A DNA stretch of 63,525 bases from Aliivibrio finisterrensis (GTDB lineage Bacteria; Pseudomonadota; Gammaproteobacteria; Enterobacterales; Vibrionaceae): positions 1-63,525 of the forward strand of contig NZ_WBVP01000019.1 in assembly GCF_008933155.1 (NCBI RefSeq). Direction: 5' to 3'. Under the pieces are notes generated by a model, which saw only the letters and a list, made by a program, of their open reading frames with translations, did no database searches and was not told the DNA's origin. This document shows, piece by piece, positions 53,165 through 63,525 of this stretch. The position numbers and the translations under genes are program-made. The number at the start of each line of letters is the position of its first letter. Position 1 is the stretch's first letter.

Positions 53165-54073
53165 ATGACCACTCTACACTCTACAACAGTACAACAACGC
53201 TTAGAAAATGCCCTTTCTGATCTGCCTGCAGATTTACAATCAGCGCTGTCTTCTTTCATTAATACCCAATTTAAAGGCGTTATTACTAAAGCGCAATTTC
53301 AAGGCCTACTCGCTGACAGCAAACTCGATGATAAAGAATTACGTTTAGCCTTGCTTCCTCTTGCTGCGGCATTCTCTGTTGCCCCTATTTCTAATTTTTA
53401 TGTTGGTGCTATTGTACGTGGTAACTCTGGTCATCTTTATTTTGGTGCCAATATGGAGTTTAGTGGGGTTCAGTTAGGCCAAACCATTCATGCTGAGCAA
53501 TCTGCTATTAGCCATGCGTGGATCAAAGGCGAAACGGGTATTTCTGATATCACTATCAACTTCAGCCCTTGTGGTCATTGTCGTCAATTCATGAACGAGC
53601 TAACAACGGCTGATAGCTTGATGATTCAATTACCTGAGCGCGATGAGAAGTCTCTACAAGAATATTTACCTGAATCTTTTGGTCCAAAAGATCTGGGTAT
53701 TGAAGGCGGTTTATTAGCGTCTGTATCGCATAATCTAACACTAGAGACGGATTCTGCTTTATTGATTAGTGCTGTAGAAGCGGCGAATCATAGCCATGCA
53801 CCTTATTCACATAACATCAGTGGTATTGCGCTTGAAATGAAAAGCGGTCATGTTTATCACGGTATGTACGCTGAGAATGCGGCATTCAACCCAAGCTTAC
53901 CACCACTTCAAGTGGCCCTTATTCATGCCAATATGTCACGCGAGTGTTTATCTGAAGTTAAAGCGGCAGCGCTCGTTGAAAGCCATAAAGGTGAGATAAG
54001 CCATTTAGCTATCACTCAAAGTACATTAGAGGCGTTGAACCCTGATGTAACATTAGAATACGCATCTATTTAA
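53165..54073 (+). CDS. cdd: Cytidine deaminase
   Basis: A 302-residue two-domain cytidine deaminase of the E. coli type (294 residues). The catalytic zinc site is [11 protein letters not shown] with [12 protein letters not shown] (about 110-146). The C-terminal half is a degenerate repeat ([33 protein letters not shown]). It converts cytidine and deoxycytidine to uridine and deoxyuridine in pyrimidine salvage. AAGGA lies nine bases before the ATG. Confidence 0.97.
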   Translation: MTTLHSTTVQQRLENALSDLPADLQSALSSFINTQFKGVITKAQFQGLLADSKLDDKELRLALLPLAAAFSVAPISNFYVGAIVRGNSGHLYFGANMEFSGVQLGQTIHAEQSAISHAWIKGETGISDITINFSPCGHCRQFMNELTTADSLMIQLPERDEKSLQEYLPESFGPKDLGIEGGLLASVSHNLTLETDSALLISAVEAANHSHAPYSHNISGIALEMKSGHVYHGMYAENAAFNPSLPPLQVALIHANMSRECLSEVKAAALVESHKGEISHLAITQSTLEALNPDVTLEYASI

Positions 54074-54091
54074 TAAAGAATCACTAAAAAC

Positions 54092-54126
54092 AAGAGGAGG
54101 TTATTAATTTAACCTCCTCTTTTTTC
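54092..54126. terminator. Strong terminator between cdd and the amidase-like gene
   Basis: AAGAGGAGGTTA (54092-54103) pairs with TAACCTCCTCTT (54110-54121), followed by more T residues. Confidence 0.92.
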
Positions 54127-54142
54127 TTCTATCTAATCGCTA

Positions 54143-55309
54143 TTATTGATTACTTTTCCAACGGATAGCAGCATCAATCAGTTGTCTATCCATGCCTTGC
54201 TTACCCAATAAAGAAATCCCCCAAGGTGAATTATTTACGGTAAACCACGGCAAATGCAATTGAGGCAAATCAGCCAAACTTGCTAACGATGTATATCTCA
54301 ATATCTTATCGTTCAAATTATACAACTGCTCTACTGATGCAGAAATTGGTGGTGCCGTGTTGGCTGTTGTTGGCATCAATATGAGTGTTTTCTCATCCAA
54401 AAGAGAGTCCAACACTGAGAGAACCAGCTCTTTTTGCTCTAATGCAATGCGTTCATCTTTATATTTTAATGTATCAAGCCATTTTAATTGCAGCTTAATT
54501 TCATTGCTTAATTCTGGGCTATTTTGCTCAATCCATGGTTCGATATTTCGTAACCCTTTGGTTGCTGATATAACTTTAAAGCTTTCCGCTGCTTTAGTGG
54601 TAATGATCTTACTGATCGCTTTACTTCTTACCACATCGTATGGCGATGACGACAATAATTTCTCTAATTTATTTTTCGCTTCTTCAGGAATATCACTGAA
54701 TAGACTGTCTAGCACCACTATTCGCTCAACGGTTACCAATGGTGACATTGGCGTTAATACGGTTGCTACTTTTCTAATATCTAATAAATTTCGAGCAACC
54801 CAACCTAATGCAGTCTCTTCTTGAGCGATAGAAAACACGCCGTCCATATTAATGCCGCTGACTGATGCTTTAAATCCATATAAGCCAGCATATAGCGCTG
54901 GAATACGAATTCCACCATTTAAGTCTGTCCCTAAACCAAAGTCAGCAAAGCCATTAGCGACAGCTGCAACAGCACCACAAGAAGCTCCTCCGATGGATCG
55001 ATTCGGACTATTAGGATTTAAAATTGGATCGTAATGCGGGTTATTGCCATGTAGCCCAACCCCAAATTCATCGACTTGGGTTTTCCCAACAAATAGTGCT
55101 CCTTTTTGTAATATCAGATCAACTACTGGTGCATTTTCTTTTGCTTTTTTCTGTTGGGATAACCAAGTAGGGTTACCTAATCCATTTGGCGTATCTTTAA
55201 TATTGATACAATCACTTACGACAAATTTTTTATTTTCTAAAGCGCCATAAAATGCACTTTGTTGTTGCTCTCCAGAGTGAGTTACGCAAGGCATCAAATT
55301 ATCCATCAT
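54143..55309 (-). CDS. Amidase-signature protein lacking both catalytic serines
   Basis: About 388 residues, from ATG 55309. The ribosome site is unclear and TTG 55318 or ATG 55306 are alternatives. The fold is that of the amidase-signature family (GatA, malonamidase). The lysine motif reads INIKDTPNG. In the usual GGSSGGSAAAVAAG block the cis-serine is replaced by alanine (GGASCGAVAAVANG). In the usual G(S/T)DTGGSIRIPA the nucleophilic serine is replaced by glycine (GTDLNGGIRIPALYAG). With two of three triad residues gone, hydrolysis by the normal mechanism is not expected. It may bind a ligand or use another chemistry. It is a single gene convergent with cdd. Confidence 0.8.
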   Translation of the reverse strand: MMDNLMPCVTHSGEQQQSAFYGALENKKFVVSDCINIKDTPNGLGNPTWLSQQKKAKENAPVVDLILQKGALFVGKTQVDEFGVGLHGNNPHYDPILNPNSPNRSIGGASCGAVAAVANGFADFGLGTDLNGGIRIPALYAGLYGFKASVSGINMDGVFSIAQEETALGWVARNLLDIRKVATVLTPMSPLVTVERIVVLDSLFSDIPEEAKNKLEKLLSSSPYDVVRSKAISKIITTKAAESFKVISATKGLRNIEPWIEQNSPELSNEIKLQLKWLDTLKYKDERIALEQKELVLSVLDSLLDEKTLILMPTTANTAPPISASVEQLYNLNDKILRYTSLASLADLPQLHLPWFTVNNSPWGISLLGKQGMDRQLIDAAIRWKSNQ

Positions 55310-55447
55310 TTCATACAAGTACTTAATAACAAAGGAGCATACCTATCATTATAGTGATTACAAATAATCATATTCAGCAAACTTATCATTTAGTTAATAG
55401 TGTGATTAAGCTCTCATGAAGCTACAGATAGAAAGTGATGAAAAATA

Positions 55448-55463
55448 AAGCAAACGTTTGCGT
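55448..55463. promoter_or_regulatory. PurR box upstream of purT
   Basis: AAGCAAACGTTTGCGT differs in one base from the PurR consensus ACGCAAACGTTTGCGT. It lies 63 bp before purT, consistent with repression by PurR when purines are plentiful. Confidence 0.88.
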
Positions 55464-55525
55464 ATTTATCTAATTTTAGTATCATGCTCATATAACCACT
55501 ACCCACTATTACATGAGAATTAATT

Positions 55526-56701
55526 ATGTTTGGTACTGCTCTATCCTCTTCTGCAACAAAAGTTTTATTACTTGGTTCTGGTGAACTTGGCAAAGAAGTC
55601 GCTATTGAATGTCAACGCCTAGGTTTAGAAGTTATCGCTGTTGATCGCTACCTAAATGCGCCAGCGATGCAAGTCGCTCATCGTAGCTATGCTATTGATA
55701 TGTTTGATGCAGACGCCCTTGAAGCTATTATTAAAAAAGAGCAGCCAGATTACGTCGTTCCTGAAATTGAGGCAATCGCAACCGATAAATTGGTAGAATT
55801 AGAAAAACAAGGGCTTAATGTCGTTCCTACAGCGAATGCAACAAAACTCACAATGAACCGTGAAGGTATTCGTCGCTTAGCCGCTGAAGAATTAGGGCTA
55901 CCTACTTCTACATATCGCTTTGTAGATACCTACGAAGAACTGGTCGAAGCGGTTAAATTTGTCGGTATGCCTTGCGTTATTAAACCCGTAATGAGCTCTT
56001 CTGGCAAAGGTCAGAGTGTAATTAAAACTGAAGCGGACATTAAAGCCTCTTGGGATTACGCTCAAGATGGCGGACGATCTGGTGCCGGTCGCGTGATTAT
56101 TGAAGGGTTTGTGGATTTTGATTATGAGATTTCATTATTAACCGTTCGCGCTGTTGATGGCGTTCATTTCTGTGCGCCAATTGGTCACCGACAAGAAGAT
56201 GGAGATTATCGTGAATCATGGCAACCACAAGTAATGACGGAAGCGGCACTTAAACTGGCCCAACGCGCTGCTGAAAAAGTCGTTAATGCCCTAGGTGGTT
56301 ATGGCTTATTTGGTGTTGAGTTATTTATTAAAGGTGATCAAATTTACTTCAATGAAGTCTCTCCTCGCCCACACGACACAGGTTTAGTAACGCTAATATC
56401 TCAAGAAATGTCTGAATTTGCGCTTCATGTTCGCGCCTTTACTGGCATGCCAATTAATCAAATTACTCAATATGGCCCTTCGGCATCATCTGTAATTCTT
56501 GGCCAAGGCTCTTCGGCTAATATTCGTTTTGATGGTTTAACTGACGCACTTTCTCAACCTCAAACTCAGATAAAGTTATTTGGTAAACCAGAGATTGATG
56601 GACGTCGACGTTTAGGCGTAGCAATGACTCGTCGTAACAATCTTGAAACCGCTATTGAGGATGCAGTAACGGCTTCAAATAAAGTACAAGTGATCTATTA
56701 A
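55526..56701 (+). CDS. purT: Formate-dependent GAR transformylase PurT
   Basis: A 391-residue ATP-grasp enzyme collinear with E. coli PurT. The N-terminal segment is [22 protein letters not shown], then [16 protein letters not shown], the ATP-grasp part [18 protein letters not shown], the metal site [26 protein letters not shown], and the end [20 protein letters not shown]. It makes formyl-GAR from GAR, formate and ATP in purine synthesis, bypassing folate. A PurR box lies upstream and a terminator follows. Confidence 0.97.
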   Translation: MFGTALSSSATKVLLLGSGELGKEVAIECQRLGLEVIAVDRYLNAPAMQVAHRSYAIDMFDADALEAIIKKEQPDYVVPEIEAIATDKLVELEKQGLNVVPTANATKLTMNREGIRRLAAEELGLPTSTYRFVDTYEELVEAVKFVGMPCVIKPVMSSSGKGQSVIKTEADIKASWDYAQDGGRSGAGRVIIEGFVDFDYEISLLTVRAVDGVHFCAPIGHRQEDGDYRESWQPQVMTEAALKLAQRAAEKVVNALGGYGLFGVELFIKGDQIYFNEVSPRPHDTGLVTLISQEMSEFALHVRAFTGMPINQITQYGPSASSVILGQGSSANIRFDGLTDALSQPQTQIKLFGKPEIDGRRRLGVAMTRRNNLETAIEDAVTASNKVQVIY

Positions 56702-56717
56702 GTTAAAAATATGTATA

Positions 56718-56756
56718 ACAGAATGGTTTCAAATACCGTTCTGTTGTACTTTTTTA
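56718..56756 (+). terminator. Terminator after purT
   Basis: AACAGAATGGT (56718-56727 region) pairs with ACCGTTCTGTT (56735-56745) with one T-G pair. TTTTTT follows at 56751. Confidence 0.82.
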
Positions 56757-56889
56757 ACCTTCTTATTCTTTTTTTACTGTTAAATCCATTTAATTTGCTT
56801 TTTTCGTTACCTAACCGTTGCAAACTTACAGGATTAACAGGTATAAATAAGCTAACTCTTTTATTTTACTTACACCATGGATGATGACT

Positions 56890-58080
56890 ATGTTTGAAAA
56901 AATCGCTGCCGCTCCTGCTGACCCAATTCTTGGCTTAACAGATGAATTTAAAAATGACCCTCGCGCTGAAAAAATCAACCTTGGTGTTGGTATTTACAAA
57001 AACGAAGCGGGTCAAACTCCTGTTTTAACTACGGTTAAAAAAGCAGAAGCAGTATTGCTTGATACAGAAAAAACAAAGTCATACCTAACCATTCAAGGTA
57101 CCGCAGAGTACGGCCTTGCAGTACAAAAACTACTGTTTGGCTCTGATGCACAAGTGATCACTGAAAAACGTGCACAAACAGCTCAAGCGCCTGGTGGTAC
57201 TGGTGCACTACGTGTAGCTGGTGAATTCATCAAACGTCAACTTGGCGATGTGAAAATTTGGATCAGTAACCCTACATGGGCAAACCACATTGGTGTATTT
57301 ACTGCTGCAGGTATTGAAACAGCGCAATACACTTACTACAACGCAGAAACGAAATCTAAAGACTTCGCTGCAATGCTAACGGATTTACAACAAGCGGAAG
57401 CTGGTGATGTGGTTCTTCTACACGGTTGTTGTCATAACCCTACAGGTATCGACCCAACGGCTGATGAGTGGGAAGAGCTAGCTAAACTGTGTGCAAATAA
57501 AGGTCTACTTCCACTGTTTGATTTCGCATACCAAGGTTTTGCAAAAGGTGTTGAAGAAGATGCGGCTGGTTTACGTACTTTTGCTGAATACTGCCCAGAG
57601 CTGCTTGTAGCAAGTTCGTTCTCTAAGAACTTTGGTTTATATAACGAGCGTGTTGGTGCATTTACTCTTGTTGCTAAAGACGCGGCTGTTGCAGCTGATG
57701 CTTTTTCTCAAGTGAAAGCTATCATCCGTTCTATCTACTCTAATCCACCCGCTCACGGTGCTGCTGTTGTTACGCATATTCTTAATGACGATGCGCTACG
57801 TGCAGAATGGGAGCAAGAAGTCGCTGAGATGCGTGACCGTATTCAAGAGATGCGTACTTTGTTTGTTACAACACTAAAAGAACAAGGTGTGGATGCAGAC
57901 TTTAGCTTTATTGAACGTCAAAATGGTATGTTCTCTTTCTCTGGTCTTTCTAAAGAGCAAGTAAACCGCTTGAAAGATGAATTCGCCATTTACATCGTTG
58001 GTTCTGGCCGTATCAGTGTTGCTGGTATGACAAAAGACAATATGCTGCCTTTATGTAAAGGTATTGCAGCGGTTCTTTAA
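56890..58080 (+). CDS. aspC: Aspartate aminotransferase
   Basis: A 396-residue PLP enzyme collinear with E. coli AspC, from ATG 56890 ([16 protein letters not shown]) with GGA eight bases upstream. The PLP lysine lies in [16 protein letters not shown], the cofactor aspartate in [13 protein letters not shown], the substrate arginine near the C-terminus in [11 protein letters not shown]. It interconverts aspartate and oxaloacetate with glutamate/2-oxoglutarate. TyrB is a relative, but the match to AspC is closer. Confidence 0.93.
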   Translation: MFEKIAAAPADPILGLTDEFKNDPRAEKINLGVGIYKNEAGQTPVLTTVKKAEAVLLDTEKTKSYLTIQGTAEYGLAVQKLLFGSDAQVITEKRAQTAQAPGGTGALRVAGEFIKRQLGDVKIWISNPTWANHIGVFTAAGIETAQYTYYNAETKSKDFAAMLTDLQQAEAGDVVLLHGCCHNPTGIDPTADEWEELAKLCANKGLLPLFDFAYQGFAKGVEEDAAGLRTFAEYCPELLVASSFSKNFGLYNERVGAFTLVAKDAAVAADAFSQVKAIIRSIYSNPPAHGAAVVTHILNDDALRAEWEQEVAEMRDRIQEMRTLFVTTLKEQGVDADFSFIERQNGMFSFSGLSKEQVNRLKDEFAIYIVGSGRISVAGMTKDNMLPLCKGIAAVL

Positions 58081-58107
58081 GAATCAAAAGTAATCGTAAG
58101 ACATAGC

Positions 58108-58135
58108 AAAGGCGCTTTAGTTAGCGCCTTTTTTA
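58108..58135. terminator. Terminator after aspC
   Basis: AAAGGCGCT (58108-58116) pairs with AGCGCCTTT (58123-58131), followed by TTTT. Confidence 0.92.
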
Positions 58136-58143
58136 TGTTTGTT

Positions 58144-59337
58144 TCACGCCTTCTTAGCCTGAATGACAATATTTCTTGGGGTATCTTCTTTTAAACAAAA
58201 CTCCCCAATACGTACCTCATACCCCGCCTCTTCTAGCAATAAGGCTCGATCCAAACATAACCATACTTCCAATGGACGTTTAAATACTTGCTGTACTAAA
58301 TCGCACTTTTCCATCACCACAAACGCTTCTTTCCCTTTGTTTAACCAATAGGAGAAATCAATATCGTCAGGCAATTGCAGCTTTTTATGCTCACTCGCCC
58401 ATCGACAAAAAGCGTCAAAACCATCACTTAATAATGATTTTTTTATGCTTGGAACAGGGACATAGTTATCATTGCCAGTAACAAACTGCTGCAAGGCATT
58501 AAACCCTAATCGATATTGCATTTCTTGCTCTCGATGATGTTGTGTGCGTTTCCCTGCGGTTACTGTCTCTTGCAGTGGTAATCGTAAATCATCTTTAGAT
58601 AAACGGATCTGTGCTTGTTTTGATAATGCAGACAGCCCTTCATAAACCGATGACTGAGTTAAATGAAAACAGCAAGGAGATAAAGTAATAGCATCTATCG
58701 ACTTATCTATGCCCTTTTGGATTAGACTGACGTGAAGATCACCACAGGCATGCAACGCTATCGCATGTTGGTTAGCTCTAATCAGTTCAGATGCACTAGT
58801 TCCCAACGCATCACCTTGGATAAACGTCATGTCTAAATGATGCTTGTCTGCGTATTCTTGACCACTATGACACAAAGCATCTTGCCACTCTAATGTGGTT
58901 ACTGGTTTAGCTGATGCCACATTAAGCACCCGACCTAAATATCCTTTGCCACCACACCACTCTAGCCACTGATCTTGAGGCTGTGAATATTGAATACCTA
59001 AAGCACTTAATTTGGTAATTTGTTGCCACTTACGGCCGTTAATTCCTGAATCTAATCCCTTTGGCATAACTAGCTTAGCCGCTTGTAGTTGCTCAAGCTG
59101 ACTTAATTCATAAAGATCATGAACTTCTGGAATAAAAACTGAGAGTGCTTGCGTTAGTTTTTCAGGGACTAGCTTTAATTCCTGCACTTCAGCCAGAGTT
59201 AATCCATCAAGCCAATGGCTTAAATTTTCATGCGTGGTTCGCCATGGATAATCTGAACTATGAAAAGCAGAAAATTGCCAAAAAAAGACCGTCTGCGATA
59301 ACAAACGGTCTATATTTAAAAACTGCTGAGAATGCAT
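58144..59337 (-). CDS. SAM-dependent methyltransferase (Methyltransf_32-like)
   Basis: A 397-residue protein. The central Rossmann part has the SAM-binding motif LEWCGGKGYLGRVLN (about 127-141), an acidic strand end in TTLEWQ, and IALHACGDLHVSLIQ, a pattern of the GSTCD/METTL25-like group. SPCCFHL lies where a catalytic or metal-binding site would be. The substrate is unknown, with RNA or protein possible. It lies directly downstream of cysB on the same strand (33-bp gap), so the two may be cotranscribed. Confidence 0.78.
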   Translation of the reverse strand: MHSQQFLNIDRLLSQTVFFWQFSAFHSSDYPWRTTHENLSHWLDGLTLAEVQELKLVPEKLTQALSVFIPEVHDLYELSQLEQLQAAKLVMPKGLDSGINGRKWQQITKLSALGIQYSQPQDQWLEWCGGKGYLGRVLNVASAKPVTTLEWQDALCHSGQEYADKHHLDMTFIQGDALGTSASELIRANQHAIALHACGDLHVSLIQKGIDKSIDAITLSPCCFHLTQSSVYEGLSALSKQAQIRLSKDDLRLPLQETVTAGKRTQHHREQEMQYRLGFNALQQFVTGNDNYVPVPSIKKSLLSDGFDAFCRWASEHKKLQLPDDIDFSYWLNKGKEAFVVMEKCDLVQQVFKRPLEVWLCLDRALLLEEAGYEVRIGEFCLKEDTPRNIVIQAKKA

Positions 59338-59369
59338 TATATGCCCCTGAGAATAATATAAGGGCGATC

Positions 59370-60368
<999 letters not shown>

Positions 60369-60614
60369 TCAAATTTTAATTTACTTATAAGTTACAGTTA
60401 TATACTCATTCCTCACCATTTTCAAAGCCTTAACGCCATATTTAATGAATTGTATATTTTTAACTCAAATAAATTAAAGAAATCTGAACAATTGTCGATA
60501 ATTATCATTAAATTCTAATAAGATGCCCTTTCTTTCGGGTAATTTACACAGCACTTTAAGTCCTTGCTATTCATTTAGTTTACAAGGTGTTACACTGGAA
60601 ATTATTACTACTGG

Positions 60615-61394
60615 ATGTATGATATAAATATGAATATTGCTCTCATTATCGGACTTTTTGCGATTTTACTTACCTTGATTATTGGCTATAACGTCATTGT
60701 TCAATATAGAACAAAGATTGAGTCTGCCAAAAAACAAGAGTCGGCTAAACATATGGTTATCATTGATTCAACAGAAGAATTGATAGGAAATGCTCATCAC
60801 CTTCCTTACAGCAAAGAGCTGTTAGTATGTTTGAACCAACGAATTCTTGATGCTTTGCGTTCTATCTATGAGCTCGAACCAAACGATCGTTCATACAGTT
60901 CTCGTATTGAAAATATGGAACAACAGCTTCAGCAATTAAAAACAAACTATACTGGTGGTGATAGCACTAACTTCAAAGTACCAAGTAATGATAAACAAGC
61001 ACTTGTCATGCTTAAGTTAGTAAAACGCCTACGTGATGCATTACGCACTGAACATAAAAAAGGTCGAGTTAACACTCAAGTTTTTGTGGCTGAAAACGCA
61101 CGTCTTGAATCAATGCAGATCCGTATTAATATTGAAAATGTACTGAAGCGTGCTAAAGAAGCAACGCAACGCGGACAAGCAGGTACTGCTCGTCAATTAC
61201 TAAAAAAAGGCATTGATGCCCTATCTAGTAAAAACGATGGCTACTCAAACAAAGCACGTACTCAACTACAAGATATGCTTGATGAGTTAAACAATAAGAC
61301 GAAAAAGAAACAAGACCAAGAGTTACAAGATAAATTAGATAAAAACAAAGATGATGACATCGATGCACTATTTCAGCCTAAGAAGAAATGGTAA
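60615..61394 (+). CDS. Membrane-anchored coiled-coil protein, unknown function
   Basis: A 259-residue protein with one N-terminal membrane helix (about 7-27, IALIIGLFAILLTLIIGYNVIV) and a long cytoplasmic, highly charged helical body, ending DDDIDALFQPKKKW. It looks like a conserved Vibrio protein. ATG 60615 has GGA close upstream. ATG 60630, five codons later, is also possible. No catalytic motif is visible. The 270-bp gap between it and the divergent cysB gene holds only promoter-like DNA. Confidence 0.65.
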   Translation: MYDINMNIALIIGLFAILLTLIIGYNVIVQYRTKIESAKKQESAKHMVIIDSTEELIGNAHHLPYSKELLVCLNQRILDALRSIYELEPNDRSYSSRIENMEQQLQQLKTNYTGGDSTNFKVPSNDKQALVMLKLVKRLRDALRTEHKKGRVNTQVFVAENARLESMQIRINIENVLKRAKEATQRGQAGTARQLLKKGIDALSSKNDGYSNKARTQLQDMLDELNNKTKKKQDQELQDKLDKNKDDDIDALFQPKKKW

Positions 61395-61420
61395 TCTAAC
61401 TTTCAACCTTACCAAAATTA

Positions 61421-61450
61421 AAAAAGATCGCACAAAGCGATCTTTTTTTA
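61421..61450. terminator. Bidirectional terminator
   Basis: AAAAAAGATCGC (61421-61432) pairs with GCGATCTTTTTT (61438-61449) between convergent genes. Confidence 0.92.
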
Positions 61451-61472
61451 TGCCTCAATAATATGAAACGTT

Positions 61473-62237
61473 TTAGTCTTTTACCGGTACACCGCTGTGA
61501 AATTTAAAATCAGCATCTGGAGATTGAATAAGATCGGCTTCTATATTCGCAAAATGAGCCACACGCTCACTTACATCACCACCAGCTACCTGCTCTGCTA
61601 ATGTAAGATAATCTTGATAATGTCGCGATTCAGAACGCAATAAAGAAATATAAAACTTTGCTAAATCTTCATCTAAGTATGGTGCTAATTTTGCAAATCG
61701 CTCACAAGAACGAGCTTCAATGAATGCACCAATGATGAGTTTATCAATTAAGGTACATGGCTCATGTGTAATGATATTGGTAAATAGACCTTTTGCGTAA
61801 CGACCTGCCCTAATGTTTTGATATGGGATATCACGCTGATCCATTATCTCAAGCACTTGATAAAAGTGATGTAGCTCTTCTTTTATCAGCAATATCATTT
61901 TATCAATCAAATCTTGGCTGTATGGCGAATCTTTACGGGCCGTTATTTTTTTAGAGATATTACTTTTCCCTTTTAGCATCTCTAAGCTCCCCGTTTTTTT
62001 ATACGCAAAATCTTCATAAGGCTTAAACCAATCAAGCAATATATTGGTACTCTCTGCGTCCACTGCGTATTTACGGATCAAGTACAGTGCACTTTGCGCT
62101 GCTTTCAATTCGCACATTAAATGGTCTCGTAATATTACTGATAGGTTCTCTGGCTTTTTGGCTTCTTCAATCCACTCCTCAGGAGTTTCACACTTTAAAA
62201 ATGAGTAAATTGGGTCTAATAATGATTTATCGTACAT
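61473..62237 (-). CDS. miaE: tRNA-(ms2io6A)-hydroxylase MiaE
   Basis: A 254-residue ferritin-like di-iron enzyme. Iron-binding residues come from the helices MCELKAAQSALYLIRKYA, IKEELHHFYQVLEIM (ExxH), FIEARSCERFAKLAPYL and LLRSESRHYQDYLTLAEQVAG (ExxH). It hydroxylates 2-methylthio-N6-isopentenyl-adenosine at position 37 of tRNAs that read codons starting with U, using oxygen. It is the usual Vibrio length and stands alone. Confidence 0.93.
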   Translation of the reverse strand: MYDKSLLDPIYSFLKCETPEEWIEEAKKPENLSVILRDHLMCELKAAQSALYLIRKYAVDAESTNILLDWFKPYEDFAYKKTGSLEMLKGKSNISKKITARKDSPYSQDLIDKMILLIKEELHHFYQVLEIMDQRDIPYQNIRAGRYAKGLFTNIITHEPCTLIDKLIIGAFIEARSCERFAKLAPYLDEDLAKFYISLLRSESRHYQDYLTLAEQVAGGDVSERVAHFANIEADLIQSPDADFKFHSGVPVKD

Positions 62238-62422
62238 ATAGATTTGGGTTTAAAAATTCTATGTTCCATTATATCAAACCTCTAGCAAAGCTGTTTACTC
62301 TTAATTAATTTTATCTAATAAACTTAGTTTCAGACAGTTAGAATGGAAAATTTAAAATTAAAGAGTGCTTTATACTATATATAAAATAAAAAATAGCTTG
62401 ATCAGTAGCCAGAATAAAAGTA

Positions 62423-62453
62423 CTGTATAAATACACACTGTACGGATGAACAG
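62423..62453. promoter_or_regulatory. Two abutting LexA boxes before the sulA-like gene
   Basis: CTGT-N8-ACAC (62423-62438, one base off consensus, in TACTGTATAAATACACAC) is followed directly by CTGT-N8-ACAG (62438-62453, perfect consensus). Both lie within 45 bp of the start codon at 62464, indicating SOS control. Confidence 0.82.
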
Positions 62454-62463
62454 GTATTTTATT

Positions 62464-62847
62464 ATGAACAGAGCAATATCATTAACTACGTGCTCAAACT
62501 CATTTAACCACGCAATCTCTCAGCATATTACTAGTGCTGCAAGCTTAGTGAACGCACAGTGTGAATCTCACTTCATACAAATCTTAAAAAGTTTATCGAA
62601 ACAAAAGAAGTGGATTTTTATTACTGCCAATACTTCTATACCAAGTACTGACGCTTTGCTCGCTCATGGGATTGAGTTAAATCGACTGGTGAGATTAAAG
62701 CCATCTCACCATTTATCTGAAAGTGAGACGATTGAAAAAGCAAAACAGTTTGGTACTGCAAGCGCGATTATCTGCAACTCTAATTGCTACTATTTCTCTG
62801 ACTCTCAATGGTTAACACTAAATCGTAAATTAACGGTTATCCACTAG
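62464..62847 (+). CDS. sulA: SulA-like cell division inhibitor
   Basis: About 127 residues from ATG 62464 (AGG nine bases upstream). ATG 62446 lies inside the second LexA box. The core QKKWIFITANTSIPSTDALLAHGIELNRLVRLKPS...SETIEKAKQFGTASAIICNSNCY follows the SulA/RecA-like pattern. SulA blocks FtsZ polymerisation during DNA damage. It is shorter than E. coli SulA (169). The LexA boxes are the strongest support for the call. Confidence 0.85.
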   Translation: MNRAISLTTCSNSFNHAISQHITSAASLVNAQCESHFIQILKSLSKQKKWIFITANTSIPSTDALLAHGIELNRLVRLKPSHHLSESETIEKAKQFGTASAIICNSNCYYFSDSQWLTLNRKLTVIH

Positions 62848-62903
62848 AAAATAGGAATTATGCTAATTCAAGTTGTCTCTTAGCAAAAGAGTAAAAGACT
62901 TAC

Positions 62904-63287
62904 TTACGATTGCTTTAGCAGGTGAACATAAAGAAGATCAAATTCAGCATTTGATTGGGATATTTCAGTATGAGTATTATCTAGAATATATCTGATTTGC
63001 TCGTCATCGAGTATATAAGGCAGTTTCACCTGTAAATTAGTAATACCTTCAATGCGAGCTAAACGAATAAGACGAATAATATTTGACTCATCATTAATAT
63101 GCGACGAAAGGACGTGCAGCGCTTCTAAGCGTAGCCTTTCTTTTGTTGGGGTTTTATCATGAACAGATGCATTCCACACGGTTCCAAAGGTTGGGATCAT
63201 GCTTTTCAATGCTTGTGAAAATGTCAATTTTTGTTTGCTTGAGTTAATTAAAAACGAACTGTAATCAAACTCGATCATATTAGCCAT
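62904..63287 (-). CDS. Hypothetical protein (127 aa)
   Basis: A 127-residue soluble protein beginning MANMIEFDYSSFLINSSKQK, with a helical middle (RLRLEALHVLSSHINDESNIIRLIRLARIEGI) and a tail ending LLYVHLLKQS. I see no cofactor motif or membrane segment and recognise no family. It is convergent with the sulA-like gene. The remaining 238 bp to the window end hold nothing I can support. Confidence 0.55.
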   Translation of the reverse strand: MANMIEFDYSSFLINSSKQKLTFSQALKSMIPTFGTVWNASVHDKTPTKERLRLEALHVLSSHINDESNIIRLIRLARIEGITNLQVKLPYILDDEQIRYILDNTHTEISQSNAEFDLLYVHLLKQS

Positions 63288-63525
63288 ATTTTTTGCCTCG
63301 ATATTCCCACATCTACTTTCAACATCCTATTGAACAGCACAAATGTTTCATTTATGGCTATAAGTATCCTTAATATTAGAGGCGTCGCAAGTTTTAAACT
63401 GGACGCAGATCACACTTAATAATTCTTAGCTCTTAACCTTATCATCATGCTAACAGACTGTTTACACTCATACATTTTAGCAACAAAAAACTGCTACAAT
63501 GAGCAGTTTAAGTGGGCTTAATTAA

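Overview
The window looks like a chromosomal segment of a gammaproteobacterium of the Vibrionaceae, most likely Aliivibrio (the A. fischeri/logei group). Three things point there: AT-rich DNA, a tandem glycine riboswitch laid out as in Vibrio in front of a sodium:alanine/glycine symporter, and close Vibrio/enteric homologues (CysB, PurT, AspC, Cdd with YohJ/YohK, SbcB, MiaE, DnaK). The genus is inferred from protein resemblance, not from a search. I recognised no rRNA, tRNA, CRISPR array or insertion sequence.

Layout. 1-3928: a very large exported surface protein cut by the left edge. 4685-8276: a small zinc-ribbon protein, a DEAD-box RNA helicase, a CatB-type acetyltransferase, a ClpP-fold periplasmic protein and an orphan HigA-like regulator. 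8624-13889: a ribose locus with an FHS-family permease, a DUF4432 epimerase-like protein, rbsD, rbsK and rbsR, and two perfect RbsR-type operators. 13891-17794: an exported DNA ligase divergent from an extracellular nuclease. 17906-25461: a MATE pump, a coiled-coil membrane protein, the glycine riboswitch with its symporter, an MscS channel, a LysE exporter and several mini-proteins.

25615-36000 is the accessory core. An intact M32 carboxypeptidase gene is followed by a tight five-gene operon on the minus strand. It encodes an SMC/MukB-like ATPase, a MukE-like KITE protein, a kleisin-like protein, a Toprim protein and a WYL regulator, so it reads as a Wadjet (JetABCD)-like anti-plasmid system with unusual gene order C-B-A-D plus WYL. 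A second, diverged copy of the last 231 bp of the carboxypeptidase gene lies beyond the operon, so the island sits between direct repeats. Next comes a decayed hipBA module with intact hipB and operators but a wrecked hipA.

36149-42987: an iron-sulfur photolyase, a DUF2256 protein and a DASH cryptochrome, then DUF3081, CIA30, a LysR regulator and an exported amidohydrolase. 43003-49725: two coupled GTPases, then a heat-shock group of ibpA (with a ROSE-like RNA thermometer over its ribosome binding site), dnaK, and a membrane protein joining Sel1 repeats to a J domain. 49878-63287: mainly housekeeping genes (sbcB, yohJ, yohK, cdd, purT, aspC, a methyltransferase, cysB, miaE, a sulA-like gene with two LexA boxes), an aqpZ gene reduced to its two ends, and an amidase-like protein lacking both catalytic serines.

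The most unusual items are the rearranged Wadjet-like island with its flanking repeats and operator pair, the ibpA/dnaK/J-domain group with its thermometer, the FHS-type ribose operon, and the pseudo-amidase.
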